Shown piece after piece: positions 41,912 through 50,334 of a stretch of DNA of 64,000 bases. The notes under the pieces are model-generated. The model searched no databases. It had not been told where the DNA came from and saw nothing but the letters and a program-made list of their open reading frames with translations. The position numbers were made by a program, and so were the translations under genes. Origin of the DNA: JAHBXE01 sp044222195 (GTDB lineage Bacteria > Planctomycetota > Phycisphaerae > Phycisphaerales > UBA1924). Position 1 is the first letter of the stretch. Each line of letters starts with the position of its first letter. The DNA is taken from positions 137,455 to 201,454 of the forward strand of contig JBGANS010000010.1 of the NCBI GenBank assembly GCA_044222195.1, written 5' to 3'.

Positions 41912-43138
41912 ATGAAACCCCGGGCTCTCCTTTCCGCGGCCGAAGTCGAAGCGCTCTACGCGAGCATCGACAAGAAGCTCGATGGCGTGGGCATCGAGAC
42001 CCAGCCCGAAGTGGCCGCCCGCGTGCTCAAGCTCGTGTCCGACCCGCAATCCGGGCTCAAGCAGTACGCCGATGTGATCAAGTCCGACCCGGCCATTTCG
42101 GGCCGCCTCCTCCGTCTGGCCAACTCCGCCTATTTCGCGCAGCGGCAACCCGTGACCGGCCTCGAGCGCGCCTGCGTCCTCCTCGGGTTGGAGCGGCTCA
42201 AGGCCGTTTCCCTGGGCTTCTACCTCAGCCGGGCCGCGGCCACCGACGCGGGCCACACCCTGTCACGCAAGGTCTGGGGCGAGGGCGTTTACCGGGCGTG
42301 CCTCGCCGGCGAAATCGCCCGCGATGTGTGCCCCACCCACGCGCCCGAGGCCTTCGTCATCGGCCTCATGCTCGATGTCGGTGTGCCGATTACGTACAAA
42401 CTCCTCGGGCCGTCGTACCTGAAAATGCTCGAAGAGCAGCGCACCCCCACGCGCCAGCTCCGCGAAGAGTTCCAGAGCCTCCCGTTCACGCACGTCGACG
42501 TGGCGACCGCCCTCATGCGCCGCTGGCGCATGCCCGAGGTGCTCGCCCGCCCCATCGAGCGACACCACACCGCCCCCGTTGACACCACCGGCGGAATGGT
42601 CTCGAGCCCGCTCCAGAAGCTCCAGCGCATCGCCTACTACGTGGGCTCGCTCCAACTCGAAGCCACCAGTGAACCCAAGGAAGCCGCCCCCATGCCCCTC
42701 ACGGCCGAGCGGGTCCTCGGTCTCCGCCCGGAGCGCCTCGCCGCCGTGGTCGCCAAGTCCAGCGGCGAGTACAGCGCGATGTCCGAGCTCTTCCGCGACA
42801 CCGCCGACACCATCGCCGACGTCAGCGCCGTGGCCGACCGCGTCCAGAGCCAGCTCATCGACATCATCGACCAGACCATGGCCAAGCAGTTCCACGATGA
42901 AACGGCCAAGGGCCCGGAACGCCTCGCCATCGGCAACCAGAACATCGAAATCGAAATCGACGGCCCCGATCACGCCGTCGCCTACCTCAGCGATTCCAAC
43001 GGCGAGCGCCTGCTCTCGCACGTCTTCCGCCCCCGCACCGATCAGGCCGAGACCATCCTCGACGCCCTCGGCCTCGACGAGGTCAGCCACGAAGACGCGA
43101 TTATCCTCACCGAGTACCTCCGGTCACTCGCGGCCTGA
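41912..43138 (+). CDS. HDOD-domain signalling protein
   Basis: 408 residues. Residues 22-215 are an HDOD domain: ETQPEVAARVLKLVSDPQSG, VIKSDPAISGRLLRLANSAYF, VTGLERACVLLGLERLKAV, CPTHAPEAFVIGLMLDVGVP. The HD metal ligands are incomplete, as in most HDOD proteins, which act as non-catalytic signalling modules. The C-terminal 190 residues are not recognised; they include a helical, possibly coiled stretch (ALFRDTADTIADVSAVADRV-like, about residues 290-330). The start is the ATG at 41912 after a weak ribosome site. Convergent with the gene at 43146. Confidence 0.8.
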   Translation: MKPRALLSAAEVEALYASIDKKLDGVGIETQPEVAARVLKLVSDPQSGLKQYADVIKSDPAISGRLLRLANSAYFAQRQPVTGLERACVLLGLERLKAVSLGFYLSRAAATDAGHTLSRKVWGEGVYRACLAGEIARDVCPTHAPEAFVIGLMLDVGVPITYKLLGPSYLKMLEEQRTPTRQLREEFQSLPFTHVDVATALMRRWRMPEVLARPIERHHTAPVDTTGGMVSSPLQKLQRIAYYVGSLQLEATSEPKEAAPMPLTAERVLGLRPERLAAVVAKSSGEYSAMSELFRDTADTIADVSAVADRVQSQLIDIIDQTMAKQFHDETAKGPERLAIGNQNIEIEIDGPDHAVAYLSDSNGERLLSHVFRPRTDQAETILDALGLDEVSHEDAIILTEYLRSLAA

Positions 43139-43145
43139 GTCGCTG

Positions 43146-46100
43146 CTAGTCCGCCAGCGCCGAACCCGACCGTGACCGCTTGTGCTCGCGGATGCGCCGA
43201 AGCAGCATCCGCACCGCCATCGGCCTGTGCCCCATTCTCTGGCGCACAGCGCCGAGACGGTACATCAGGCTCCACTGCCGGATCGTGACACCAAAGGCCC
43301 ACACGATCGACTTCGTCGGGTCGTAGATGTTCGTCGACTCGCCGGTCACGCCGTTGAGCTCGATGATCTTGAATCCCTCGCCGCGCTTGATCGACTCGTC
43401 CGATTCATACCGCAGGTCAAAGCGCCCGATGTCCAGCCCGCCGCGGAACGAGCCAGCGATGGCGTTCATCCTCGATTCCAGGTCCGGCGTGATCAGCGCC
43501 TCGCCATCGGCGAACAGGGTCCCCTGGCAGTGATTCCCCGACTCCGCCAACCGCACCATCTCGCCCGCCCCAGGCACGCGCCCGCGATCCGCCGCCCACC
43601 GCTCAAGAAACACGCCCGCCTGAGCGTGATACCGCCGATGCCGAAAGATCAGTTGCTCCAGCGTGCGCCGGCCATCGCCCGTCACGACAGGAAACTCCTT
43701 GCGCGTCACCGAGAACACCCGCCCCTGCCTCCCGCCGTTCCCTTCCACATTCCTCGCCCACAGAACCCCGCACTCCCGCGGCCCCGCGTGATACTCCTGC
43801 ACCAGCGCCGGCGCCCGCATGTCACGGAAGTACGCTCGCACATCCGCCTCGCTGCGCGCCAGCTTCACCGCAAAGCCCCGGTACCCCGAGTCCGGCTTGA
43901 GAATCACCGGGTACCCAAGCGCCGAATCCGACGCGATCGCCCGGATCGCCTCCGCGGCCCGTGACTGAGTATCTCCCGGCCCGATCCACACCGACTTCAG
44001 GATCCACGGCGCTGCCTCCGGCATCGAATCCAGAATCGCCTTCTTCGACTCGCCGATCATCCCGCCGCCGTTCTCGATTCCCGGGTTGCACGCGGTGAAC
44101 GCGATCGGCCCGTACCGCAGTCCCCAATACACATACAGAGGGGCCATGGGCCAGTACAGCAGCTCCGCCGGCCAATATTCGCGATGCGTCAGCCGCGTCC
44201 ACGTGATCCGGATCCGGCGCCGACCGTGACGGGTCAGCAGCAACTCCACGCTCCGCACCGCCACGATCGACACACCGACGCCAAGCCCAAGGCCCACGAT
44301 GCCCAGCCGTGCCGCCAGCGGCGTCACGATAAACGCGGAAGCCGCGATCGTTCCTATGAAGTACATCACCACCCACAGGCACGATGCAATCACCGCCGCG
44401 ACAGTAAACCGCAACGGCCACGCCCGCAGAAACCCAACCGCCTCGACCGCCGCCTCCAGTTCCCGCGGCACCCACCTCATCGTCATCGCGGTTCGAATCG
44501 GCCTGCCGCGGAGCAGGTCCCGCCATTGCCCGGGTGTCCTTGCCGCCGTGCCGCGCCCGATCACGCGCGGCGAATCCGCTCTCCGCCCCGACCACCACGC
44601 CCGCAGGCCCCCCACCGCCATGACGACGGCCGCGGCCCCGAACGCGATCCCGTTGTCGATCAACCCGAAGGACACCGCCAGGAACACCAGCACGGCCCCT
44701 GTCCGCAACCGCCAGACCATCACGAACGCCGCCCCCGCGAGCAACGTGAGCCAGCTCGCCCGCCTCAGCATCAGCTCCATCCACCGCCCGGGCGGCCCGA
44801 GCAGCGACGGTCCCTCCGGCGCGAGATTTGCCGCCTGCCGCAGCGCCGGCGCGCCCGGCTCATCGTGGCGCTCAAAGAACGGCCGCATGTGCCCCGCGGC
44901 GATCGTCGGCTGCATGAACGGGTAGAAGTGGCTGTGCTCGGTAAGGACCAGCCGGCTTGGCCCGATGAGTTCGTGCGAATGCTCCGCATTCCACGCCGGC
45001 ACCAGAAAGTCGTGTCTCCCGTGCAGGATCATCGTCGGAACCGTGAGCCGCTGCATCATCGCCGTCAGCGGCCGCATGTCCGTGTCCCAGAAGTTCCGCA
45101 TCGACGCGCGGATGTCGTCGAAGTGATCGAGGTACCCAAAGTGCGGCAGGCCGTACCGAACCGCCGACGCCGCGAGAAACCCCGCGGCGTACTTGGCGTG
45201 CTCCGCGAAGTACGATCGCGTGCCCTCCACCTGCTGATCCGAGATGGACGCCATGAGCGTGAGCGAAGCGACCCGATCGGGCGCCAGGTCGGCCATGTGC
45301 ATCGCGACGCCACCGCCGAGGGACCAGCCGACGACGTGCGCCCGTTCGATGCGCAGGCGATCCATGAGCTCAAGCACTTCGTGAGCGTGCGAGAGGATCG
45401 ACAGGCTGGTCGGATGAAGCGTTGATTCGCCGAAGCCCGGAAGGTCAGGCGTAATCACGCGATAGCCGTACGACTGGATCGCGCGGGCCATGTCGCCCAG
45501 CTCGCTCCCCCGCCCGGGGGACCCGTGGATGATGATGACCGGAGGGCGAGCCGATGCGCCCGTCGGTGCGCGATAGTCGTCATACGCGACCTGGACGACA
45601 CCCGCGGACCGCATACCGCCGTTCCACTCGCCCACCACCGCCGCGGGCCTCGCCGAAGGAATCGACGCTCGATTCGATTCGTAGAGCCATGAAGCGGACA
45701 GCAGCGCGAGGTACGCGGATGGAACGGCAACTCCCATCGGTGGCCGAATCCGTTGCCGCCAGGGAATCGGGGGACGATCGCGCCTCTGCCGCATCAGCGG
45801 CACGCCCAGCTTCTGCGCCAGCCAGGCGGCCGAGGAATACACCGGGCCCGAAGCGCCGAGGACAACGTCTTCACCGTCGCGCAGCGCGATTCGCAGACCG
45901 CCGCGCACCGGGATGACCAATGCCCGGATGCCTGAGATCTGGACCGTCACAGCGGGAAGCAGCTCCCTCGCCCGCCGTTTGGGGATTCGCAGTTCCCCCG
46001 CTTCCAGCACGTATTCCCGTTTCCCTGCCCGATAGAACAACCGCGAGAGAAGCCAGAACGGAACGAAGCCCCCCAGCATCCAGCCGCCCGCGACGACCGT

Positions 46101-46490
46101 CACTGCCCATACCGGCAACGGCCCCGCCGCCTGGACCGCCATCGCCGGAATCATCGCCGTGAACGAAGCCAGCACGCAGCCGACAAGCCCGATCTCCACC
46201 GGCCCGGAGAAGCGGAACCTCAACGAAGCTCCATCCTCTCGCACCATGTGCCACGGTGGAATCCTGTCGCGACGGTGCATCCACAGAAACACAGCGCCCA
46301 TCGCCAGGTACACAAACGCCGGGAGCATCCACACGAGGACAGGAAGCTCGTGCTGGTTCGATCTGGGTGGATCGAAGTGTGCTCCAACACCGACCGCGAG
46401 CCAGAACAGCGCCCCCGCGACGCACGTCACCGCCACCCACGGCCGCGGCCGCTGCGCCGGTTCCTCGATCATCACAGCCGGCTCAGTCAT
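43146..46490 (-). CDS. Multidomain membrane protein: alpha/beta hydrolase plus ATP-grasp domain
   Basis: 1114 residues. N-terminal membrane helices (about 20-38, 50-70, 98-120, 127-150) and a PH-like segment (160-230) lead to another helix (about 253-270). Residues 300-540 are an alpha/beta hydrolase: oxyanion HGSPG (322-326), nucleophile Ser390 in GWSLGGG, Asp494 in GRHDFLVP and a His at 519 or 521 in TEHSHFYP. Further helices follow (575-630, 692-750). Residues 785-1060 are an ATP-grasp ligase-like domain: NPGIENGGGMIGESK, YPVILKPDSGYRGFAV, LVQEYHAGPRECGVL, FKIIELNGVTGES. The start overlaps the rlmN stop by 8 bases. Substrates unknown; lipid or cell-wall amide chemistry is a guess. Confidence 0.82.
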   Translation of the reverse strand: MTEPAVMIEEPAQRPRPWVAVTCVAGALFWLAVGVGAHFDPPRSNQHELPVLVWMLPAFVYLAMGAVFLWMHRRDRIPPWHMVREDGASLRFRFSGPVEIGLVGCVLASFTAMIPAMAVQAAGPLPVWAVTVVAGGWMLGGFVPFWLLSRLFYRAGKREYVLEAGELRIPKRRARELLPAVTVQISGIRALVIPVRGGLRIALRDGEDVVLGASGPVYSSAAWLAQKLGVPLMRQRRDRPPIPWRQRIRPPMGVAVPSAYLALLSASWLYESNRASIPSARPAAVVGEWNGGMRSAGVVQVAYDDYRAPTGASARPPVIIIHGSPGRGSELGDMARAIQSYGYRVITPDLPGFGESTLHPTSLSILSHAHEVLELMDRLRIERAHVVGWSLGGGVAMHMADLAPDRVASLTLMASISDQQVEGTRSYFAEHAKYAAGFLAASAVRYGLPHFGYLDHFDDIRASMRNFWDTDMRPLTAMMQRLTVPTMILHGRHDFLVPAWNAEHSHELIGPSRLVLTEHSHFYPFMQPTIAAGHMRPFFERHDEPGAPALRQAANLAPEGPSLLGPPGRWMELMLRRASWLTLLAGAAFVMVWRLRTGAVLVFLAVSFGLIDNGIAFGAAAVVMAVGGLRAWWSGRRADSPRVIGRGTAARTPGQWRDLLRGRPIRTAMTMRWVPRELEAAVEAVGFLRAWPLRFTVAAVIASCLWVVMYFIGTIAASAFIVTPLAARLGIVGLGLGVGVSIVAVRSVELLLTRHGRRRIRITWTRLTHREYWPAELLYWPMAPLYVYWGLRYGPIAFTACNPGIENGGGMIGESKKAILDSMPEAAPWILKSVWIGPGDTQSRAAEAIRAIASDSALGYPVILKPDSGYRGFAVKLARSEADVRAYFRDMRAPALVQEYHAGPRECGVLWARNVEGNGGRQGRVFSVTRKEFPVVTGDGRRTLEQLIFRHRRYHAQAGVFLERWAADRGRVPGAGEMVRLAESGNHCQGTLFADGEALITPDLESRMNAIAGSFRGGLDIGRFDLRYESDESIKRGEGFKIIELNGVTGESTNIYDPTKSIVWAFGVTIRQWSLMYRLGAVRQRMGHRPMAVRMLLRRIREHKRSRSGSALAD

Positions 46491-47583
46491 TGCTTGATGC
46501 CGAAGCCGTCAGCGACACCAGCTTGCGCTTGCGGACTTCAGGATTTCCGAGCTGCCCGCACGCCCCCATCATGTCCCGTCCCTTAGTCCGACGCCGCTTC
46601 ACGTATGCGCCCGCCGCCGCGAGCCACTCCATGAACCGAGTGACATCCTCTTCCGCCGGCGCGGGCCACGGCGAGTTCCGCCTCGGGTTGTACGGAATCA
46701 GGTTCACGCACGCGGGGAGCGGCGCGACATACTCCGCCAACTGCTTCGCGTGCTCCTCGCCATCGTTGACGCCCGGGATCAGCACATACTCCATGCAGAT
46801 CTTCGCCCCGCCGTACTTCGGCCAGTTCAGCAGCACCTCGCGCAGCTCCGCCATCGGCATCCCGCGATTCACCGGCATGATCCGCGACCGGACCTCGTCG
46901 TTCGGCGCGTTCACCGACACCGCCAGATTCAGCCGGTGCCACCCCGGCTCATGGATCTTCGCGGCCAGTTTCTTCAGGCCATCGATGCGCCCGACCGTCG
47001 AGACCGTAATCTTGTTCATCGCGGCGTGCGCGCCGTTGTGATCCGTCAACACCGCAATGGCCGCGATCACATTCTCGAAGTTGTCCAGCGGCTCGCCCAT
47101 CCCCATGAACACGATGTTCTTGGGCCGCATCCCCAGCACGTGCGTCGCCGCGAACCACTGCGCCACGATCTCGTGCGGCGCAAGCGACCGGATCAAACCC
47201 ATCTGCGCCGTCTCGCAAAACGTACACCCCATCGCGCACCCGACCTGGGACGAAAGGCACAGCGTGTACGTGCTGACGCCGCTGCGCCCGATCATCGGGA
47301 TCAGGACCGACTCGCTTTGGGTGGCACGACTCTCCGAGGCGTGCGCCGACTCGCCTCGGAGAGTCGTGCCACCCAAGTCAAGGATGAACTTGATGACCTC
47401 GCCCTCCGGAGATTCCGAACGAAGCTCGCGAACGATCCGCGGCATCTCGAACGTCACGCCCGGAGCCGACCCCCCGCGGAACAGCTGCCTGTACAGCATG
47501 CGCTTCTCGCCCTTCAAGTGCCCATACGCCGCGCCGAACTGGTCGGCGGTAAGGGAGAGGGGATGAGGAAGGGGCGAGGTCAC
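46483..47583 (-). CDS. rlmN: 23S rRNA (adenine-C2)-methyltransferase RlmN-like, with palindrome-encoded insert
   Basis: 366 residues from a GTG at 47583. This radical-SAM enzyme methylates A2503 of 23S rRNA (and A37 of some tRNAs). The SAM-cluster motif is CAMGCTFC (Cys116, Cys120, Cys123). Other family blocks are LCLSSQVGC, NIVFMGMGEPLDNFENV, KITVSTVGRIDGLKK, NLAVSVNAPNDEVRS and EYVLIPGVND. The tail CGQLG also fits. Residues about 70-89 (GGTTLRGESAHASESRATQ) are encoded exactly by a 24-bp inverted repeat and sit between FILDL and ESVLIPM, which join directly in typical RlmN. A longer upstream frame crosses a repeat and is not credible. No ribosome site is visible. Confidence 0.88.
   Translation of the reverse strand: MTSPLPHPLSLTADQFGAAYGHLKGEKRMLYRQLFRGGSAPGVTFEMPRIVRELRSESPEGEVIKFILDLGGTTLRGESAHASESRATQSESVLIPMIGRSGVSTYTLCLSSQVGCAMGCTFCETAQMGLIRSLAPHEIVAQWFAATHVLGMRPKNIVFMGMGEPLDNFENVIAAIAVLTDHNGAHAAMNKITVSTVGRIDGLKKLAAKIHEPGWHRLNLAVSVNAPNDEVRSRIMPVNRGMPMAELREVLLNWPKYGGAKICMEYVLIPGVNDGEEHAKQLAEYVAPLPACVNLIPYNPRRNSPWPAPAEEDVTRFMEWLAAAGAYVKRRRTKGRDMMGACGQLGNPEVRKRKLVSLTASASSND
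47317..47376. repeat. Palindromic repeat inside rlmN
   Basis: Perfect 24-bp arms (47317-47340 and 47353-47376) flank a 12-base loop. At 60 bases it is exactly 20 codons and keeps the rlmN frame. Its arms begin TTGGGTGGCACGACTCTC. Its closest relative is 53278-53333. Confidence 0.9.
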
Positions 47584-47611
47584 GGCCAATCTTAGGGACC
47601 GCGGTGCCTGC

Positions 47612-47717
47612 GGAACCGCGACCGTTAGGGAGCGGACACCACCGACCAGTTTGTGGGTGACTCCGATAGAAAGCCGTCCGGAATACGTGCGTGTCCGCTC
47701 CCTGACGGTCGCGGTTC
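47612..47717. repeat. Intergenic inverted repeat, family with GGAACCGCGACCGT ends
   Basis: 27-base arms (47613-47639 and 47691-47717) match at 26 positions; the loop is about 51 bases. Arms read GAACCGCGACCGT.AGGGAG. It lies between rlmN and the divergent lipoprotein gene. Related copies are at 48293-48320 (one arm) and 52813-52920. Confidence 0.85.
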
Positions 47718-47814
47718 GCCAGGCGCCGGGTTCCACGCCTCTGCAAGGAACAGGCGATCGCTCAAGCCGCCCCGTACCAACGAGCCGATGTCGTTGCCCG
47801 ACGGGAGGTACGTC

Positions 47815-48264
47815 ATGATGCGAGCACTTGTGTTGCCTGTGATCGTTATGTTCTCGGGATGTACGAGTGACCGCGTGACGCACATCACAACGAAAGACCT
47901 GGCCACCATCCGCCCGCACGACGAGCAGGAATGGCACGGCGAAGTGGAACTGGGCCCTGGGGTGAGAGTGCCGGCTCATGTCGAGGTCACGAGCAAAGGC
48001 AACGGCCGACTCAGGATCCTCAATCTGAATGTCCGTGCCTTCGACGGCCACGACGACACGACCCTCTTCGAACCATCTATGGCGAACATCCGATTCATCG
48101 ACCTCGACGGCGACGGTTTTCTCGACCTCTTCGTTTCAACGGTCGAAATCGGGACCGATGAAAAGACCGGCGCTCATCTCTCTCGACGGCCGATCGCTCA
48201 AGCGTTCCTTTACCGACCGGATCGGGTCGAGTTCGAGGAACTTCTCCCGCCGACGCGGCCGTAG
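47815..48264 (+). CDS. Small lipoprotein with FG-GAP/VCBS-like motif
   Basis: 149 residues from the ATG at 47815, after GGGAGG. Signal peptide MMRALVLPVIVMFSGC (lipobox Cys16). A calcium-loop-like FIDLDGDGFLDLFVSTVEIG occurs near residue 100, as in FG-GAP/VCBS repeats, but only once. No family otherwise recognised. The upstream region is a palindromic repeat; it is convergent with lysA. Confidence 0.7.
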   Translation: MMRALVLPVIVMFSGCTSDRVTHITTKDLATIRPHDEQEWHGEVELGPGVRVPAHVEVTSKGNGRLRILNLNVRAFDGHDDTTLFEPSMANIRFIDLDGDGFLDLFVSTVEIGTDEKTGAHLSRRPIAQAFLYRPDRVEFEELLPPTRP

Positions 48265-48292
48265 ACACAATGGAGCTCAAACCAGTCGGACG

Positions 48293-48320
48293 CCTCCGCT
48301 CCCTCACGGTCGCGGTTCCG
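48293..48320. repeat. Single arm of the GGAACCGCGACCGT repeat at the lysA 3' end
   Basis: Matches the right arm of 47612-47717 (CGCTCCCTCACGGTCGCGG). The last codons of lysA (AEPRP) and its TGA stop at 48304-48306 lie within it. No second arm is visible. Confidence 0.7.
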
Positions 48321-49635
48321 CCAATCCAACTTCCGCGGCCACCAACTCCCCAATCTCCTGCCTCCTGCGAATCTCCCTCATCCCCCGCCCCTCCACCATC
48401 ACCTCCGCCGGCAGCCCGTGGGAGTTGTAGTTCGACGCCATCGACATCCCGTACGCCCCGGCCGTGAACACCGCGAGCAGGTCGCCGCGCTTCATCGGCG
48501 GCAGCATCCGATCCTTGGCGAGAAAGTCCGACGACTCGCAGATCGGGCCCACCACATCGCAGAGCTCTAGCCCAGCCATCGTCTGCTCAGCCCCTCTTCT
48601 TTGAGGCACAAAAGCAGCCCCGGGCCTCACCGGCCACACAAAGTGGAACGCCCCGTACAGCGCCGGCCGCAGCAGCGTGTTCATCCCCGCATCGCAGATG
48701 ATGAACTTCTTGGCGATCGCGTCGCCGTTCGCCGCGGTTCCCCAGCCATCTTTGACATACAGCACGCGAGTCAGTAACAGCCCCGCGTTCGCCGAGATCA
48801 TCCGCCCCGGCTCGATGATGATCTTCAATCCCGCCTTCACCCGATCCCGCAACAGCGGCACAATCGCCGCGGCGTAGTCCGCCGCCAGCGGCGATCGATC
48901 CGACTCGTAATCCGCTCCGAATCCCCCGCCAAGGTCCACGGCTTCGATGCGATAGCCCCGCCGCGACAACTCATCGATCAGATGGACCGCCTTGTTGATC
49001 GCGGCAACGTACGGCTCCGTCGCGAACACGGGCGACCCGATGTGCAGATGCAGCGCATCGAGCTTGAGCGAGTCATCCCGCCCGTACTTCTCAAAGAACT
49101 TCACCGCCCGCCCGATGTCCACACCGAACTTCGATTCGCGCTTGCCCGTGGATGTGTACGCGTGCGTGTGCGGGTCCACATCCGGATTGATCCGCAGCGC
49201 CCCGCGGGTCTTCACACCCAGCCGCCGTGCGATCGCGGCGATGTTCTCGAACTCCGGTTCTGACTCTATGTTGAAGTACCCGATCCGCGCCTTCAGCCCC
49301 GCCTCGATCTCCGCATCCGTCTTCCCCACACCAGCGAACACGATCTTCTCCGCCGCGACTCCCGCCCGCAGCGCCCGCTCCAGCTCACCACCCGAAACCA
49401 CATCCATCCCGCTCCCACGCTCCGCCAGCACGCGGCAGATGTTCACGTTCGGACACGACTTGATCGAATAGCAGATCAGCGGTTTGAGTTCGCCAAACGC
49501 CGCGGCGATGCGGTCGTAGTGGCCCTCTAATGTCGCCCGCGAATACACATACGAAGGCGTGCCAAACCGCTCCGCAACCGCGGCCACCACCACATCCTCG
49601 CAATGCAGGTCGGGCTTGTAGGCGAAAGAGTCCAT
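48304..49635 (-). CDS. lysA: Diaminopimelate decarboxylase
   Basis: 443 residues; a fold type III PLP enzyme making L-lysine from meso-diaminopimelate. The PLP Lys59 is in CYSIKSCPN. Other signatures are MDVVSGGELERAL, RINPDVDPHTHAYTSTGKRESKFGVD, LHLHIGSPV, VDLGGGFG, EPGRMISANAGLLLTRVLYVK, GPICESSDFLAKDR and GAYGMSMASNYNS. The start MDSFAYKPD at 49635 fits the family better than an ATG ten codons upstream. The last residues and stop come from a repeat arm (48293-48320). Divergent from the toxin-antitoxin pair. Confidence 0.93.
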   Translation of the reverse strand: MDSFAYKPDLHCEDVVVAAVAERFGTPSYVYSRATLEGHYDRIAAAFGELKPLICYSIKSCPNVNICRVLAERGSGMDVVSGGELERALRAGVAAEKIVFAGVGKTDAEIEAGLKARIGYFNIESEPEFENIAAIARRLGVKTRGALRINPDVDPHTHAYTSTGKRESKFGVDIGRAVKFFEKYGRDDSLKLDALHLHIGSPVFATEPYVAAINKAVHLIDELSRRGYRIEAVDLGGGFGADYESDRSPLAADYAAAIVPLLRDRVKAGLKIIIEPGRMISANAGLLLTRVLYVKDGWGTAANGDAIAKKFIICDAGMNTLLRPALYGAFHFVWPVRPGAAFVPQRRGAEQTMAGLELCDVVGPICESSDFLAKDRMLPPMKRGDLLAVFTAGAYGMSMASNYNSHGLPAEVMVEGRGMREIRRRQEIGELVAAEVGLAEPRP

Positions 49636-49681
49636 GGGGCGAGAATGGTAGTGGGTTTGTGCCAACCACCCAAACCGCCGA

Positions 49682-49687
49682 TAGAAT
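49682..49687 (+). promoter_or_regulatory. -10-like box next to antitoxin start
   Basis: TAGAAT lies 7 bases before the ATG at 49694. TTGTGC occurs 19 bases upstream of it (49657-49662). Suggests a leaderless toxin-antitoxin transcript. Confidence 0.4.
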
Positions 49688-49693
49688 CAAAGG

Positions 49694-49924
49694 ATGACGC
49701 AGATCACGGAAGCCATCTTCGCCAATGGCGTCCTCAAGCCCGAGGGCAAGCTGACCCTGCGCGAACACGAGCGGGTCCGGGTCATCGTCGAATCTCTGGA
49801 CCAGCCCAGCGAAGCCGCCCGCGCCGCAGCTCTCAAAGAGTTCAACGAGGGCGTTGCCAAAATGAAGTTCAAGTCCAACGGTGGCCGCTATCCCTCCCGC
49901 GACGAGCTGCATGAACGCCGTTGA
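49694..49924 (+). CDS. DUF104 (AF2212-like) antitoxin
   Basis: 76 residues. The N-terminal MTQITEAIFANGVLKPEGKL..LREHERVRVIVE is the DUF104/AF2212-like antitoxin domain, a short beta-rich module usually paired with PIN toxins. The C-terminal part (ALKEFNEGVAKMKFK...RDELHERR) would wrap the toxin. The gene overlaps the PIN toxin gene by 14 bases, the normal antitoxin-first order. Autoregulation is likely but no operator was identified. Confidence 0.85.
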   Translation: MTQITEAIFANGVLKPEGKLTLREHERVRVIVESLDQPSEAARAAALKEFNEGVAKMKFKSNGGRYPSRDELHERR

Positions 49925-50312
49925 CACCAACGTCCTGCTCTACGCCTGCGATTCGCGGGATGCGAACAAGCAGCAGGCCGCAATGAACTTGATTGCCACC
50001 CTCCGAGACACGGTGCTCCCGTGGCAGGCCGCGTGTGAGTTCGTCGCCGCGTCTCGCAAGCTCGCGCCTTACGGATTCACGCAGGCCGACGCATGGGCCC
50101 GCCTCGCATCACTCGTGAAGATATTTCCTCTCCTGGTCCCGTCCGCCGCGACGCTCGATCAGGCACGGGTGCTCCATCTCGAACGAGGTGTCTCTTTCTG
50201 GGATGCCACGCTCATCGCCGCCTGCCTTGAGGGCGGGGCGACGCGGCTCTACTCCGAGGATGTACCAGGCGGCAAGGTTCCGGGCATCGAGATCATCAAC
50301 CCGTTCAAGTGA
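49911..50312 (+). CDS. PIN-domain toxin, VapC-like
   Basis: 133 residues. The four acidic residues of the PIN nuclease site are visible: Asp5 (AVDTNVLLY), Glu43 (ACEFVAAS), Asp98 (SFWDATL) and Asp117 (YSEDV). The C-terminal DVPGGKVPGIEIINPF is typical of this subfamily. Family role: Mg-dependent RNase cleaving tRNA or rRNA when freed from its antitoxin. Start at the ATG inside the antitoxin gene; an upstream in-frame ATG exists but is less likely. Confidence 0.88.
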   Translation: MNAVDTNVLLYACDSRDANKQQAAMNLIATLRDTVLPWQAACEFVAASRKLAPYGFTQADAWARLASLVKIFPLLVPSAATLDQARVLHLERGVSFWDATLIAACLEGGATRLYSEDVPGGKVPGIEIINPFK

Positions 50313-50334
50313 TCCGGCTCAATCCATCCCGGGC

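Noticed and set aside
47583..48051. N-terminal extension of rlmN by 156 codons
   Set aside because: It would translate through the intergenic repeat and antisense to a lipoprotein gene, and the residues do not resemble RlmN.
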